From NCBI RefSeq assembly GCF_018613155.1, contig NZ_JAGGQU010000024.1:16380-80379 (forward strand): a stretch of DNA of 64,000 bases. The letters run 5' to 3'. The DNA is from Bacillus sp. ISL-55. Its GTDB lineage: Bacteria; Bacillota; Bacilli; Bacillales; Cytobacillaceae. The translations under genes were made by a program, and so were the position numbers. Position 1 is the first letter of the stretch; each line of letters opens with the position of its first letter. The notes below the pieces were generated by a model. The model searched no databases. It was not told the origin of the DNA and saw nothing but the letters and a program-made list of their open reading frames with translations. Below, one piece after another: positions 6,836 to 15,431 of this stretch.

Positions 6836-9580
6836 TTAGCCTCTGCCTGCCGCGGTCATCCATTCGTACTGGCGTAGTTTTACTTCATAAAGTGTTAATG
6901 GATCACGGTACAGTTCAGGATTGATTCTCATTTTTTCAAGTTCGTTCTTTCCGTACTCGATTTCGGATTTTGCTTCTTCTACTGCTCCTTCAAGAACGTT
7001 GAATGGGTTTTTGAAGAACAGATTCACATCACGTTCAATCGATTTTTCGAAAATCTCGAATTGCTGCAGAAACCTTTTCGCAATGGTTACGCCGATTTCA
7101 TAATAATCCTCAGTCTCGAGATAGGTCTTGTATCTGTTATAAAGCATCGCATTGTTTTGCGGCAGTACTCCGAGCAGCTTGCCAGCGCTTTTCAAGAAGA
7201 ACTGCTGCGGCGTCGAGCGGTTCATGATGTTGACCTTTTCATAGTGGACCCCGTTCGTCATCCGGTCGGCATCGCGGCGCCAGTCATCTAATACTCTGAA
7301 ATCACAGTCCAGGCTAATCCTTTCATCTCCATACATGGAGTTAAAACCCTCGGCCATTTCATTTAAATAGTTTTGGCTTTGGTCGAATTCGTCTTTCGAA
7401 TGTTGAATCCAGCCTTTCAAATCTTCATGGAATTTCGGCAGTACGCTTCCATCGAGATATTCCTGGATTCTCTTGTTCATATCTTCGTCCATTTCAGCAT
7501 GGATTTTTCCGAAATCACTGTCCTCCGTCACCAATTCCGAACAACCACGCAATACTTCAGGAATTTTCTCAATGATTTCCGCACGGGTTTCATCTTTAAT
7601 TTTTCGGTATGACTTCTGAATAGAACTTGACTTCTCTTCTTCAATATCTCCCAGCTGGTTGATGGCACCGTTAAGCTTGCTCACCATATCTTCGTTCCAG
7701 CTGATTGATTCCATATGGTTATTCTCGATTTCAATCCGTTTATCAAGCAAATACGTGATTGCCCGTCTGACGAAGAATTGCAGTTTTGCCGTACGCTCCT
7801 GCTCAAAGTCGACTGTGCTTCTGTTTGTTCGTATGAAATCAGAGAAATCCCTCAGCTGCTTGCCTTTATCGTAATTAGATGAGAAAGCAAACATTTTAGA
7901 ATCAGGATAATACTGGCTGATTTCAGCCCATGTTTGGTCAAAAACATCTACTGCCTCCTGCTGGCTGTATATCATATCTATTTTGTTCAGCAGGAAATGA
8001 ACAGGCAGATTCGGGAAGTACTCTGAAATTTTCGCGAGGATTTCCCTTTCTTTTTCCGTAAAAGGATCATTCGCATTGAGCACGAAAAGCAGACTATCAG
8101 CAAATCTCAAGTAATTGTACAATGGATGCTTGTCATAGTTATTACTGTTGATCCCTGGAGTATCAATCAATGCCAATTCGTGTTCCCGCAGGAATGGGAA
8201 CTCTGCCTTGAAATCAATGATTGTCTCATTCTTGTGCGTCTGACGGCGAACTCCTGACGCTTCCTTGAAGTCCTCAATATCCGTGATTTGGCGGACGTCT
8301 GTATCCGTTATTTCCTGGATTTCCGGGTTCTCTTCATTCTTGAAACGGATGACAGCAGCAGTTGGTGCCGTGATCAGCTCTTCCCCAACAATGGTATTGA
8401 CGAATGAGGACTTCCCATTGCCAGTTATACCGGCGATCAACAGATTATGAACATTGGATTCCTGCAGGTCCTGGACCATCCACTTGATCCTGTTGCCGAC
8501 CTCTATCTCATGATTTTCCGCCCATTCAATGATCGTCTTGAATAGCTGCATGCTATCCTCATAGCCATTATGATACTCGCGTGAATTCAGCACAAGATTT
8601 TCGGCATCGTGAATCGCGGACGAGGTGATGGTCCCTGGAAATACTTCATTCCACGCAATAATAGATGATGCTGATACAAGGCTGTTAACAGGGCTTGTGA
8701 TTTTCAGCCAATTGGTAAGCAATTCAGGAATCAACGGTGAAATTTCCTTAATCAAACGATCGCCGTTAATCAATTCGAAATATGTGTCCTGGTAGACCGC
8801 TGACAGATGGGTCCAGCCATCTTTTAGATTGCCGTCCATCCCGCTGAACAATTGGTTGAATTCCTTTAGCCATGTCATGTAAGAACTTTGTCCCTTATAG
8901 CTTTCCCACAGGGATACTGCCAACTGTTCAAACCGGCTTCTGTCCACCTGGAAAAGAACAGATAATGCTTCGTTAAAATAATCTGGTGCGAAACGTGCAG
9001 TATGTCCCTGTTCTACATATTGATTCAAAACGTCGAACCACTTAGGCGAACCTGTGCGCACACCTTCATTGACTGCCAGCTCGACTGCATTGTCCCAGTC
9101 ATGATGCTCTTCAAAGAAAGCACGGGCAATCTCCGTTACGCCAGGATAATCCGGATCAAGCGCCACTGATTTCTTGATGACCGCAATCGCTTTTTCAAGC
9201 TTTACCTGCTCTATGTAGAGAGATAAAAGCTGTAGGCCACTTTCGATTTTAAGAACATTGCTCTCTGTTTCAATCGACAGGTACAGCTCCTCCGCGGAAG
9301 TAAGCAAACCAAGCTCAAGAAATGCATCACCCATGTTCTTTTTCGCCCAGGGCTCGAATTCATTCGTAATGTTCTCCCACTTAAAAATCGCTGCTTCAAA
9401 ATCTTTATTGTGAAAATATACCTCTCCCTGAGCAAAACGGATATACGACAGATCCGGCATATCATTCTTCTGCTCTTCAAGGTAAAGCTCCCCGAGAACA
9501 CGAACAGGATGTGTCCTGTTTCCTGATTCCATATAAGTTTCAAAATACGACTTTTTGATTAATTGCTCTTCAAATGTCAT
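6836..9580 (-). CDS. TPR-containing dynamin-like GTPase
   Basis: Large (914 aa) protein joining an N-terminal tetratricopeptide-like helical region (about residues 1-250, with repeats such as LELGLLTSAEELYLSIE and YIEQVKLEKAIAVIKKS) to a dynamin-type GTPase domain. G1 is GITGNGKSS near residue 385, G3 is DTPGINSN near 472, and G4 is NKID near 530. The C-terminal 300 residues are mostly charged helices and could form the dynamin stalk. No signal peptide or clear transmembrane helix. Bacterial dynamins remodel or protect membranes; the TPR fusion suggests docking to a partner. Strong start (GGAGGAAAG) at 9580 and its own terminator: monocistronic. It is not the double-headed DynA type. Confidence 0.85.
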   Translation of the reverse strand: MTFEEQLIKKSYFETYMESGNRTHPVRVLGELYLEEQKNDMPDLSYIRFAQGEVYFHNKDFEAAIFKWENITNEFEPWAKKNMGDAFLELGLLTSAEELYLSIETESNVLKIESGLQLLSLYIEQVKLEKAIAVIKKSVALDPDYPGVTEIARAFFEEHHDWDNAVELAVNEGVRTGSPKWFDVLNQYVEQGHTARFAPDYFNEALSVLFQVDRSRFEQLAVSLWESYKGQSSYMTWLKEFNQLFSGMDGNLKDGWTHLSAVYQDTYFELINGDRLIKEISPLIPELLTNWLKITSPVNSLVSASSIIAWNEVFPGTITSSAIHDAENLVLNSREYHNGYEDSMQLFKTIIEWAENHEIEVGNRIKWMVQDLQESNVHNLLIAGITGNGKSSFVNTIVGEELITAPTAAVIRFKNEENPEIQEITDTDVRQITDIEDFKEASGVRRQTHKNETIIDFKAEFPFLREHELALIDTPGINSNNYDKHPLYNYLRFADSLLFVLNANDPFTEKEREILAKISEYFPNLPVHFLLNKIDMIYSQQEAVDVFDQTWAEISQYYPDSKMFAFSSNYDKGKQLRDFSDFIRTNRSTVDFEQERTAKLQFFVRRAITYLLDKRIEIENNHMESISWNEDMVSKLNGAINQLGDIEEEKSSSIQKSYRKIKDETRAEIIEKIPEVLRGCSELVTEDSDFGKIHAEMDEDMNKRIQEYLDGSVLPKFHEDLKGWIQHSKDEFDQSQNYLNEMAEGFNSMYGDERISLDCDFRVLDDWRRDADRMTNGVHYEKVNIMNRSTPQQFFLKSAGKLLGVLPQNNAMLYNRYKTYLETEDYYEIGVTIAKRFLQQFEIFEKSIERDVNLFFKNPFNVLEGAVEEAKSEIEYGKNELEKMRINPELYRDPLTLYEVKLRQYEWMTAAGRG

Positions 9581-9955
9581 GACTTTCCTCCGACTTCTTT
9601 ATAATATCAATCCAAAAAAAGAGCCTTCGGACTCCTTCAGGCATAAAAAATTGTTTTAACTGACTCTACTTTTTCCCTTTGCCGGCTTGCCATCAAACCT
9701 TATCATTGTATTCTATCAAACTATTTTTCATTCAATATTTCAGCCAGCTTTCAGTTTTGCAACAAGCACTGCAAAATTTGTAATCTTTTTAATAAATGAC
9801 CCAGTTATTTGCCAGTTGCTGTCGAATGATGCCGCTACCTATATCTTTCGAACTATATCCGGATTTTATGGGGACTTAATGAAGTTTGTCACACCGCAGA
9901 TAGGGCAAAATCATTATAATGAAGGTAACAAGTCGACCGAATAAAGGAGATTATT
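9581..9955. other. 375-bp intergenic region, promoters only
   Basis: Divergent region between the dynamin-like gene and the next + strand gene. A TATAAT box at 9916-9921 lies 35 bp before the + strand start and is the probable -10; no convincing -35 at 17 bp. A weak open frame at 9687-9944 has no ribosome site. Nothing else recognised. Confidence 0.5.
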
Positions 9956-10465
9956 ATGCTTATTTTGAAACTTATGGGTACTCCTCTAGAACATATTAAA
10001 TCACAACATATCAAAAACAAGTCTGTCATGAGGAACAACAAAACGCTTGCTACAATCAAGGAAAGTGGAAACGAAGTTGAATTCCAGATCGATCCATACC
10101 TTGACCTTGATGAATTTCAATTTTTACGGGATATAATCATGGAGCTCAGCTATGGAAACGAAGACGCCATCGATGAAAGAGACTGCCAGCTAGGTTATTT
10201 GGAGAATGGTGAGAAAGCTTTTTTGATTAAGAACTGGGAAGAGTGGAAGGTATTCTTGATGAAAGCCAAGTTAAGGACACTTGAAGGCCAGAACGTTCAG
10301 GCCTTGAATCCAGAAGGCGAAGAACTCGGATCAGGCCTGCTGGCTGAGTATGAAATTGCTGAAAGCCCGTTCCGGATCACAAGCTGCACATTGATCACCC
10401 TTTTCGGTGAAAGGAAGTTTGAAGGGGAAAATATTAGGATTGTCCCGACTAACCAGTTTAGCTAA
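9956..10465 (+). CDS. Unknown soluble protein
   Basis: No family recognised. The 169-residue product is acidic, without signal or membrane segments, and appears to be a mixed alpha/beta domain (EFQIDPYLDLDEFQFLRDI; ENGEKAFLIKNWEEWKVFLMKAK). ATG at 9956 is preceded by AAAGGAGA at 6-8 bp spacing, and a bidirectional terminator follows 20 bp after the stop, so it is a well-formed single gene. It could be a small regulatory or stress protein, but nothing in the neighbourhood (a dynamin-like GTPase on one side, a short helical protein on the other) tells the function. Confidence 0.75.
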   Translation: MLILKLMGTPLEHIKSQHIKNKSVMRNNKTLATIKESGNEVEFQIDPYLDLDEFQFLRDIIMELSYGNEDAIDERDCQLGYLENGEKAFLIKNWEEWKVFLMKAKLRTLEGQNVQALNPEGEELGSGLLAEYEIAESPFRITSCTLITLFGERKFEGENIRIVPTNQFS

Positions 10466-10484
10466 AAATAACTCACACCTAAAG

Positions 10485-10515
10485 AAAAGCAGCGGACCAA
10501 TTCCGCTGCTTTTTC
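10485..10515. terminator. Bidirectional terminator
   Basis: GAAAAGCAGCGGA / TCCGCTGCTTTTTC stem with A run on one side and T run on the other, between converging genes. Confidence 0.85.
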
Positions 10516-10516
10516 A

Positions 10517-10735
10517 TTATTCTTTATTCAACTCATCAATGAGCTGTTTCGTCCGTTTTGCATTACCTTCAGCGAAGTTTTCAAGGCGTTCCTTTAGTTC
10601 AGGATCGTCGTGGACTCTTTCAGCTGTTATTAAGTAAGTACGCATCAAATCTTCTTCAATCTCAACGGAATTTTCAAGTACTTCCTCGATTGATTTTTTT
10701 TTGCTGTCGTCATGAAAAAAAGAATGGGAAACCAC
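10517..10735 (-). CDS. Small helical unknown protein
   Basis: 72 residues, highly charged and predicted helical through its length (SIEEVLENSVEIEEDLMRTY, then RLENFAEGNAKRTKQLIDEL), resembling a small rubrerythrin/ferritin-like helical pair but too short for one. GTG at 10735 (codon 3 of the longest frame) is preferred because GGGAGGT stands 6-7 bp before it, while it touches the upstream ATG at 10741. Terminator directly downstream. Function unknown. Confidence 0.65.
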   Translation of the reverse strand: MVSHSFFHDDSKKKSIEEVLENSVEIEEDLMRTYLITAERVHDDPELKERLENFAEGNAKRTKQLIDELNKE

Positions 10736-10759
10736 GTTCATACCTCCCTTTTTCAGCCT

Positions 10760-10795
10760 CTTTCTTAATGTTTGGTCAAACTTCCATTAAGAAAG
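10760..10795. other. 11-bp inverted repeat
   Basis: CTTTCTTAATG (10760-10770) and CATTAAGAAAG (10785-10795). Lies between the end of the redox cluster and the next minus-strand gene; no T run on the minus side, so either a weak terminator or an operator. Confidence 0.4.
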
Positions 10796-10823
10796 GAGCT
10801 CTTCTTTTATCATCGCCACCAGC

Positions 10824-11021
10824 TTACTTTTTATACTCTGCCTTTCTCCAAATGAAGAAGGCCGTTGTTGCCAACAGAGTCGAAATCAACGCGACAATCA
10901 CCGCACCATATACACGCTCATCTTCTTGGCCATAATAGCCTTCGATGGCATTGGATAGCGAGAACACGTTAATGGCAAGGAACAGGAAAATCGAGAAAAA
11001 AGCAATTCGTTTTTTATCCAT
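10824..11021 (-). CDS. Small two-helix membrane protein of the redox cluster
   Basis: 65 residues with two hydrophobic segments (FFSIFLFLAINVFSLS; AVIVALISTLLATTAFFIW) joined by an acidic loop GYYGQEDERVYG and ending in basic WRKAEYKK. Its start overlaps the Rieske stop by 8 bp (ATG at 11021), the mark of translational coupling, so it is probably part of the same complex or helps membrane insertion of the Rieske protein. Last gene of the minus-strand run that starts at 16.6 kb. No family known to me. Confidence 0.75.
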   Translation of the reverse strand: MDKKRIAFFSIFLFLAINVFSLSNAIEGYYGQEDERVYGAVIVALISTLLATTAFFIWRKAEYKK

Positions 11022-11541
11022 GCCTTACTTCCCTCCCTACTGCAAACACCTTGCCATCCTTGATTTCAAGCAGGATCTTCGGAAGTTCGCGCTGCGGCGG
11101 CCCTGCCATTGGCTGGCCGCTGTCTACATTGAAATAACCTTTGTGACAAGGGCACAGCAAGACATTTTCCTTATGCTCATAAAAGACTGGGCATTGAAGG
11201 TGAGTACATTTATTATTGTACGCGACAAACTTGTCCTCCGGTGTCCTCACCAAAATGGCCGGTTCATTCTTCGTCGGATAGTTGAAGTTCCTGGATTCCC
11301 CAATCGCCAGGTCTTCGATATCGGTGACTTCCACCCGCTTCACTTCACCGTTTTCATCGCGCAGGAATGTGAAGATCCCGAATGGAGTCGTTGCCAATCC
11401 GATGGCAACTGTTGCCCCGAACGAAGCTTTCAAAAACGCTCTTCTATTCAAATGGACATCGTCTTTCCTGTTCAGATTATCGATCAGCTTGATCATATCT
11501 TTATCATCTTCATGATGGGTCTGTTTTTTATCATCACTCAT
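11014..11541 (-). CDS. Rieske [2Fe-2S] protein with twin-arginine signal anchor
   Basis: Electron-transfer protein on the outer face of the membrane. An N-terminal segment with NRRAFLK followed by a hydrophobic stretch (ATVAIGLATTPFGIFTF) is a Tat-type signal anchor, and the cluster ligands are CTHLQC and CPCHKG, about 20 residues apart, as in cytochrome bc/b6f Rieske proteins. Start ATG 11541: AGGAGG stands 8 bp before it but only 2 bp before the alternative TTG at 11547. 175 aa. No cytochrome b/c1 gene of the bc complex is adjacent; instead it lies downstream of Mrp and a molybdoenzyme, which suggests a dedicated electron link. Confidence 0.93.
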   Translation of the reverse strand: MSDDKKQTHHEDDKDMIKLIDNLNRKDDVHLNRRAFLKASFGATVAIGLATTPFGIFTFLRDENGEVKRVEVTDIEDLAIGESRNFNYPTKNEPAILVRTPEDKFVAYNNKCTHLQCPVFYEHKENVLLCPCHKGYFNVDSGQPMAGPPQRELPKILLEIKDGKVFAVGREVRHG

Positions 11542-11559
11542 AGCCAAATCCTCCTGTTC

Positions 11560-12300
11560 CTAGAGCTGAAACTTAGCATCGATTTTTTCTGCCAGGTTTA
11601 GATATTCCTTGAATAGCGGTGTGTTTTCCTCTGCAATCGCAGGTGTCTCACTATTCTCATCCGCTTCCTGAATTGGCAGCTGTCCCAGCAAATCTGTACC
11701 CAGCTGTGCTGCAAGCTCCTCGCCGCCGCCTTTGCCAAAAATGAAATATTTCTGGTCACTGTCTTCAGGCTTGAAATAAGACATATTTTCGACTACACCG
11801 ATGACTTCATGCTTGCTCTTGATCGCCATTGATCCTGCACGCTCTGCCACGAAGGAAGCAGCTTTATGCGGTGTTGTTATGACGATTTCCTTGCTCTGTG
11901 GAATCATCAGGTGCATATCAAGCGCAACATCTCCCGTACCAGGAGGCATATCTAGAATGAAATAATCCATCTCTCCCCACAGGACGTCTTCTGTAAAATG
12001 CTGAATCATTTTTCCGAGCATCGGGCCGCGCCACACAATCGGTTCATTATCCTTCACAAGGAAGCCCATTGACATCACCTTGATGCCATGTGCCTCAACC
12101 GGAATGATTTTTCCATTGAACGTCTTAGGTTTTGCATCTATATTAAGTATTTTCGGTACACTGAATCCGTATATATCAAGGTCGATGATCGCAACGGACT
12201 TGCCAAGCTTTTGCAGCGCGAGCGCAAGATTCACTGATAAAGAAGACTTTCCAACTCCACCTTTTCCGCTTGTCACCGCCAGCACATTTCCTTTTAACAT
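11560..12300 (-). CDS. Mrp/NBP35-family P-loop ATPase (short form, no CxxC)
   Basis: ParA/MinD-like ATPase related to Mrp/ApbC iron-sulfur carrier proteins. The deviant Walker [10 protein letters not shown] is near residue 12, [10 protein letters not shown] follows as switch region, and LDMPPGTGD matches the Mrp signature. The usual N-terminal DUF59 domain is absent (246 aa in all). The CPxC pair that binds the bridging cluster in Mrp (normally after ENMSY) is replaced by [10 protein letters not shown], so it may not carry Fe-S itself. ATG at 12300 is preferred to GTG at 12309 because AGAGGTG is 5 bp upstream. It lies 18 bp before the Rieske gene, suggesting a maturation role for that cluster. 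Confidence 0.88.
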   Translation of the reverse strand: MLKGNVLAVTSGKGGVGKSSLSVNLALALQKLGKSVAIIDLDIYGFSVPKILNIDAKPKTFNGKIIPVEAHGIKVMSMGFLVKDNEPIVWRGPMLGKMIQHFTEDVLWGEMDYFILDMPPGTGDVALDMHLMIPQSKEIVITTPHKAASFVAERAGSMAIKSKHEVIGVVENMSYFKPEDSDQKYFIFGKGGGEELAAQLGTDLLGQLPIQEADENSETPAIAEENTPLFKEYLNLAEKIDAKFQL

Positions 12301-12367
12301 GTTAAGCACCTCTTTTTTAGGATGGGGTATTTATTCCCTACCTTATATCAAATTAGTTGAAACCCAA

Positions 12368-12508
12368 CTGGAAAAAATCGTTGAAAATTTCCAAGTCGCC
12401 AATATAATTTTATTTTCGCCAATAAGTTGGTGGTTTTCGCCAATAAAATCCGATTTTCGCCAATAAACTTGTGAAAACCGCCAATAAACTCAGATTTTCG
12501 CCAATATC
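12368..12508 (+). repeat. 20-21-bp periodic array 2 (CGCCAATAAA type, 6 copies)
   Basis: Head CTGGAAAAAATC...AATTTCCA at 12368-12393, then CGCCAATA cores at 12397, 12417, 12438, 12458, 12479 and 12499 (steps 20, 21, 20, 21, 20). Cores are conserved and the 10-11 bp between them are AT-rich but not conserved. Confidence 0.88.
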
Positions 12509-12523
12509 GTAATAATCGATCTA

Positions 12524-12573
12524 AAAACAGAGCCGGCCCTAATGAACTTAGCGCTCTTTTCCGGCCGGCTCCA
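12524..12573 (-). terminator. Intrinsic terminator after the 4Fe-4S gene
   Basis: GAGCCGGCC (12530-12538) and GGCCGGCTC (12563-12571); read on the minus strand the hairpin is followed by TGTTTTTAG. Confidence 0.65.
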
Positions 12574-12603
12574 TTTAATTATCCTGTGAAAACTTATACT
12601 TAC

Positions 12604-12731
12604 TTCGAGAATTGTCCAGCTTCAGCGCCTAGCCCCTCGAGACGCTTCGGTCCGCCCAATGAAGTCAAAGAACGACTTCACCGGTCGGCCCTCCAGCGCT
12701 TGTCGGGGCTGACCAAGGCGCTTCCGCATTT
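12604..12731. repeat. GC-rich dispersed repeat, long form
   Basis: About 125 bp, markedly GC-richer than its surroundings, ending 4 bp from the 4Fe-4S stop codon. Its two ends (TTCGAGAATTGTCCAGCTTC and CAGCGCTTGTCGGGGCTGA) recur at 32731-32797 without the middle part. I recall such an element as common between genes of several Bacillaceae; its function is unknown to me. Confidence 0.75.
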
Positions 12732-12735
12732 CTAA

Positions 12736-13287
12736 TTATGATTGTGAATCAGTATAAACTCCGAAGAATTCAGGTACGTAATCCCATTTGTTGCCCTCTT
12801 GCGGCTTTTTGCCTTCAACCAGGTTCATCTGGGTACGTTTTCTGCGCAATTGCTGCATTTCATCGAAGTCGATGAAGCGGATTGCATCACTCGGACAAAC
12901 AGATGCACACATTGGCGCGATATCATGACGGGTTCTGTCATAGCACATATCACATTTGTACATTTTGTTCGTCTCGAAGTCGAATTTAGGAATACCGAAT
13001 GGGCATCCGAATGTACAGTTGCGGCATCCGATGCATTTTTCTTCCATCGCAGACAGCACGACGCCTTCATCCGTGATCTGGATGGCGTTGGCAGGGCAGA
13101 CACGCGCACATGCCGGGTCTTTACATTGCATGCACAGCATCGGGAAGGTCTGGCGAGATTCAGTGAAGTCAACGTATTCTACATAGTTCCGTTCCTTGGC
13201 ATCATGGTCCCCACACTCACGGCAGGCTGCCTGGCAGGCACGGCATCCTATACAGCGCTCAAATTCTAGATACATTATTTTATTCAT
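12736..13287 (-). CDS. 4Fe-4S electron-transfer subunit (DmsB/HybA/FdhB-like)
   Basis: Polyferredoxin subunit carrying electrons between the membrane subunit and the molybdopterin subunit. Four cysteine clusters are visible: CIGCRACQAAC at residue 12, CMQCKDPACARVCP near 52, CIGCRNCTFGCPFGIP near 87, and CDMCYDR followed by CASVCP near 113-128. This spacing matches the four-cluster DmsB/NrfC/PhsB family. 183 aa without a signal peptide or membrane anchor, so cytoplasmic, in agreement with a partner lacking a Tat signal. ATG 13287 has GGAGGAA 8 bp upstream, and the gene follows the catalytic subunit by 14 bp. Confidence 0.93.
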   Translation of the reverse strand: MNKIMYLEFERCIGCRACQAACRECGDHDAKERNYVEYVDFTESRQTFPMLCMQCKDPACARVCPANAIQITDEGVVLSAMEEKCIGCRNCTFGCPFGIPKFDFETNKMYKCDMCYDRTRHDIAPMCASVCPSDAIRFIDFDEMQQLRRKRTQMNLVEGKKPQEGNKWDYVPEFFGVYTDSQS

Positions 13288-13301
13288 AGTGGCCGTTCCT
13301 C

Positions 13302-15431
13302 CTATTTAGTCAGTTTTTCAAGCTTTACAGCACAGACTTTAAATTCAGGCATCCTTGAGAATGGATCCAGTGCCGGGCTGGTCAATTGGTTGACTGCCAG
13401 CTTCTTGCCCCAGTGATAAGGGACGAACATTGTGTCTTTGCGGATTGCTTTTGTTATTTTAACCGGTGTGATCATCTCACCACGCGGTGTGGAAAGCTTC
13501 ACTCTTTCACCGTTTTCAATTTGATACTTGCTTGCCAGTTCTGGGTGCATTTCTACGAATGGCTCAGGGCATTGCTCCATCAGGAAGTCAACGCGTCGTG
13601 TCTGGTTACCTGATAAGTAATGGAAGACAACGCGGCCTGTTGTCAGCCATAAAGGATACTCGTTTGATTGAACCTCTGTAGGTCCCCTGAAATCGCAAAC
13701 TGCAAGATTTGCTCTTCCATCTTCCGTAGCAAAACGCTCCTGGAAAATGGATGGAGTTCCCTTGGAGTCTTCTGTCGGTGCCGGCCAGAAAACGCCGTCC
13801 TGCTCGTCGATTTTTTCATAAGTTACACCGTAGTAATCAGCCTTGCCGCCTTTTGAAGCGTGGCGAAGCTCGTCAAAAATCTCTCTTGGTTCGTTGTAAT
13901 CGAAGTACTTGCCTTTACCTAGACGTTCAGCGATCATGCTCATGATTTCCCAGTCCGGCTTCGATTCTCCAATTGGATCAACCACTTTACGGATACGGAT
14001 GACACGGCCTTCGATGTTTGTAGTCGTTCCTTCGTCCTCCGCCCAAGTCGTTGCTGGAAGAACTACATCTGCAAGCTCAGCTGTTTCTGACATGAAGAAG
14101 TCGTTTACGACAAGGAAATCAAGCTTCTCTAGTGAATCCTGGACATAGTTGATGTTTGGTGATGAAACAACCGGATTCGAACAGATGACATGCAATGCGC
14201 GGATTGTTTTGTTCTGCATCAGGTGGAACATTTCGTATGCGGAAACGCCTTCCTTCGGCATTTCTTCTGGTTTGATGCCCCAAACTCCTGCCACATGCTC
14301 AACATCCTTAGGGTTGGCGATTTTACGGTATCCAGGAAGCGCGTCTGCTTTCTGTCCGTGCTCACGTCCGCCCTGTCCGTTGCCCTGTCCTGTAAAAGTT
14401 GCTACGCCTGATGCGAATTTGCCGATTTGACCTCTCAACAATGCCATTGATGTATAAAGACTTACATTATCAACGCCTGAAGTCTGTTGTTCCGCACCGC
14501 GTGCGAACATGACGACAGAGCGTGGTGATTTACCGAAAATGTGCGCTGCCTTGATGATTTTCTCAGCTGCGACACCTGTAAGCTTTGATGTATATTCTGG
14601 CGTGAATTTCGCCGTCATTTCTTTTAATTCTTCAAAATTGTTGCAGCGTTCCTGGACATATTCATTATCCACGTAATCATGCTTGATTAGGAGGTGCATG
14701 ATTCCGTTCGCCAAAGCTGAATCTGTTCCTGGAAGCAAGTCTAGGTGTACGTCAGCTACACGTGCTGTTGCAGTTTCACGCGGATCAGCTACGATTAGCT
14801 TCGCGCCTTTGTCCTTCGCCTTCCAGAACCACTGAATGCTTGTGGGATGGCATTCCGCTGTGTTGGAACCTGCCATGAAGAAAGTATCCGTGTGCTCAAG
14901 CTCAGTCCAAGGAAGCGTCGAACCACGGTCCATGCCGAGTGTTTTGTTGAAACCTCCGGCAGCAGAGCTCATGCAGTAACGGCCGTTATAGTCAATGTAA
15001 CGAGTTCCAAGGCCGACACGAGCGTACTTACCAACAAGGTAGCACTTCTCATTTGTCATCGACACGCCGCCGTAAACTCCCACCGCATCTTTTCCGTAGT
15101 TTTCCTGGATTCCTTTGTATTTGCTCTCGATCAAATCAAGTGCTTCGTCCCACGTTGCTTCTACGAACTTGCCGTTCTTTTTGATCAGAGGAGTTTTGAT
15201 TCGGTCTGGGTGATCGATCGTCTGGTAAGCAGTAACCCCTTTAGGACACATCTTCCCTTTTGTTAAAACCCAGTCATAACGCGGTTCTACACCGACAACC
15301 TTGTTATTCTTTTCATCAACGCGGATGTGCATGCCGCACTGCATGCCGCAGTAGCAGCAGTGAGTTGTGACTAGTTTTTCACCTTTGCGGATCTGGTTCT
15401 TTACGCCTTCTTTAACGAGAAACTGGCTCAT
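13302..15431 (-). CDS. Molybdopterin (bis-MGD) oxidoreductase catalytic subunit
   Basis: Catalytic subunit of the DMSO reductase superfamily. An N-terminal [4Fe-4S] site CCYCGMQC (Cys25, 28, 32) with CPKG at 62 is followed by the molybdenum-ligand region NGRYCMSSA with Cys153, closest to NasA/NarB/NapA nitrate reductases and not to selenocysteine formate dehydrogenases. Later motifs include GSNTAECHPT, ADPRETATARVADVHL and the C-terminal MGD-binding stretch WLTTGRVVFHYLSGNQTRR. 709 aa, no Tat signal: cytoplasmic. ATG 15431 (MSQFLVKEG) has AAGGAGG before it and overlaps the end of the membrane-subunit gene by 20 bp. Substrate unknown: nitrate, formate or a sulfur compound are all possible. Confidence 0.92.
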   Translation of the reverse strand: MSQFLVKEGVKNQIRKGEKLVTTHCCYCGMQCGMHIRVDEKNNKVVGVEPRYDWVLTKGKMCPKGVTAYQTIDHPDRIKTPLIKKNGKFVEATWDEALDLIESKYKGIQENYGKDAVGVYGGVSMTNEKCYLVGKYARVGLGTRYIDYNGRYCMSSAAGGFNKTLGMDRGSTLPWTELEHTDTFFMAGSNTAECHPTSIQWFWKAKDKGAKLIVADPRETATARVADVHLDLLPGTDSALANGIMHLLIKHDYVDNEYVQERCNNFEELKEMTAKFTPEYTSKLTGVAAEKIIKAAHIFGKSPRSVVMFARGAEQQTSGVDNVSLYTSMALLRGQIGKFASGVATFTGQGNGQGGREHGQKADALPGYRKIANPKDVEHVAGVWGIKPEEMPKEGVSAYEMFHLMQNKTIRALHVICSNPVVSSPNINYVQDSLEKLDFLVVNDFFMSETAELADVVLPATTWAEDEGTTTNIEGRVIRIRKVVDPIGESKPDWEIMSMIAERLGKGKYFDYNEPREIFDELRHASKGGKADYYGVTYEKIDEQDGVFWPAPTEDSKGTPSIFQERFATEDGRANLAVCDFRGPTEVQSNEYPLWLTTGRVVFHYLSGNQTRRVDFLMEQCPEPFVEMHPELASKYQIENGERVKLSTPRGEMITPVKITKAIRKDTMFVPYHWGKKLAVNQLTSPALDPFSRMPEFKVCAVKLEKLTK

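Noticed and set aside
9687..9944. 85-residue + strand protein
   Set aside because: No ribosome site, poor codon use, and it runs through the promoter region of the next gene.
13302..15431. Selenocysteine formate dehydrogenase
   Set aside because: The molybdenum-ligand position reads NGRYCMSSA with an ordinary Cys codon and no in-frame TGA; the sequence is nearer to nitrate reductases.
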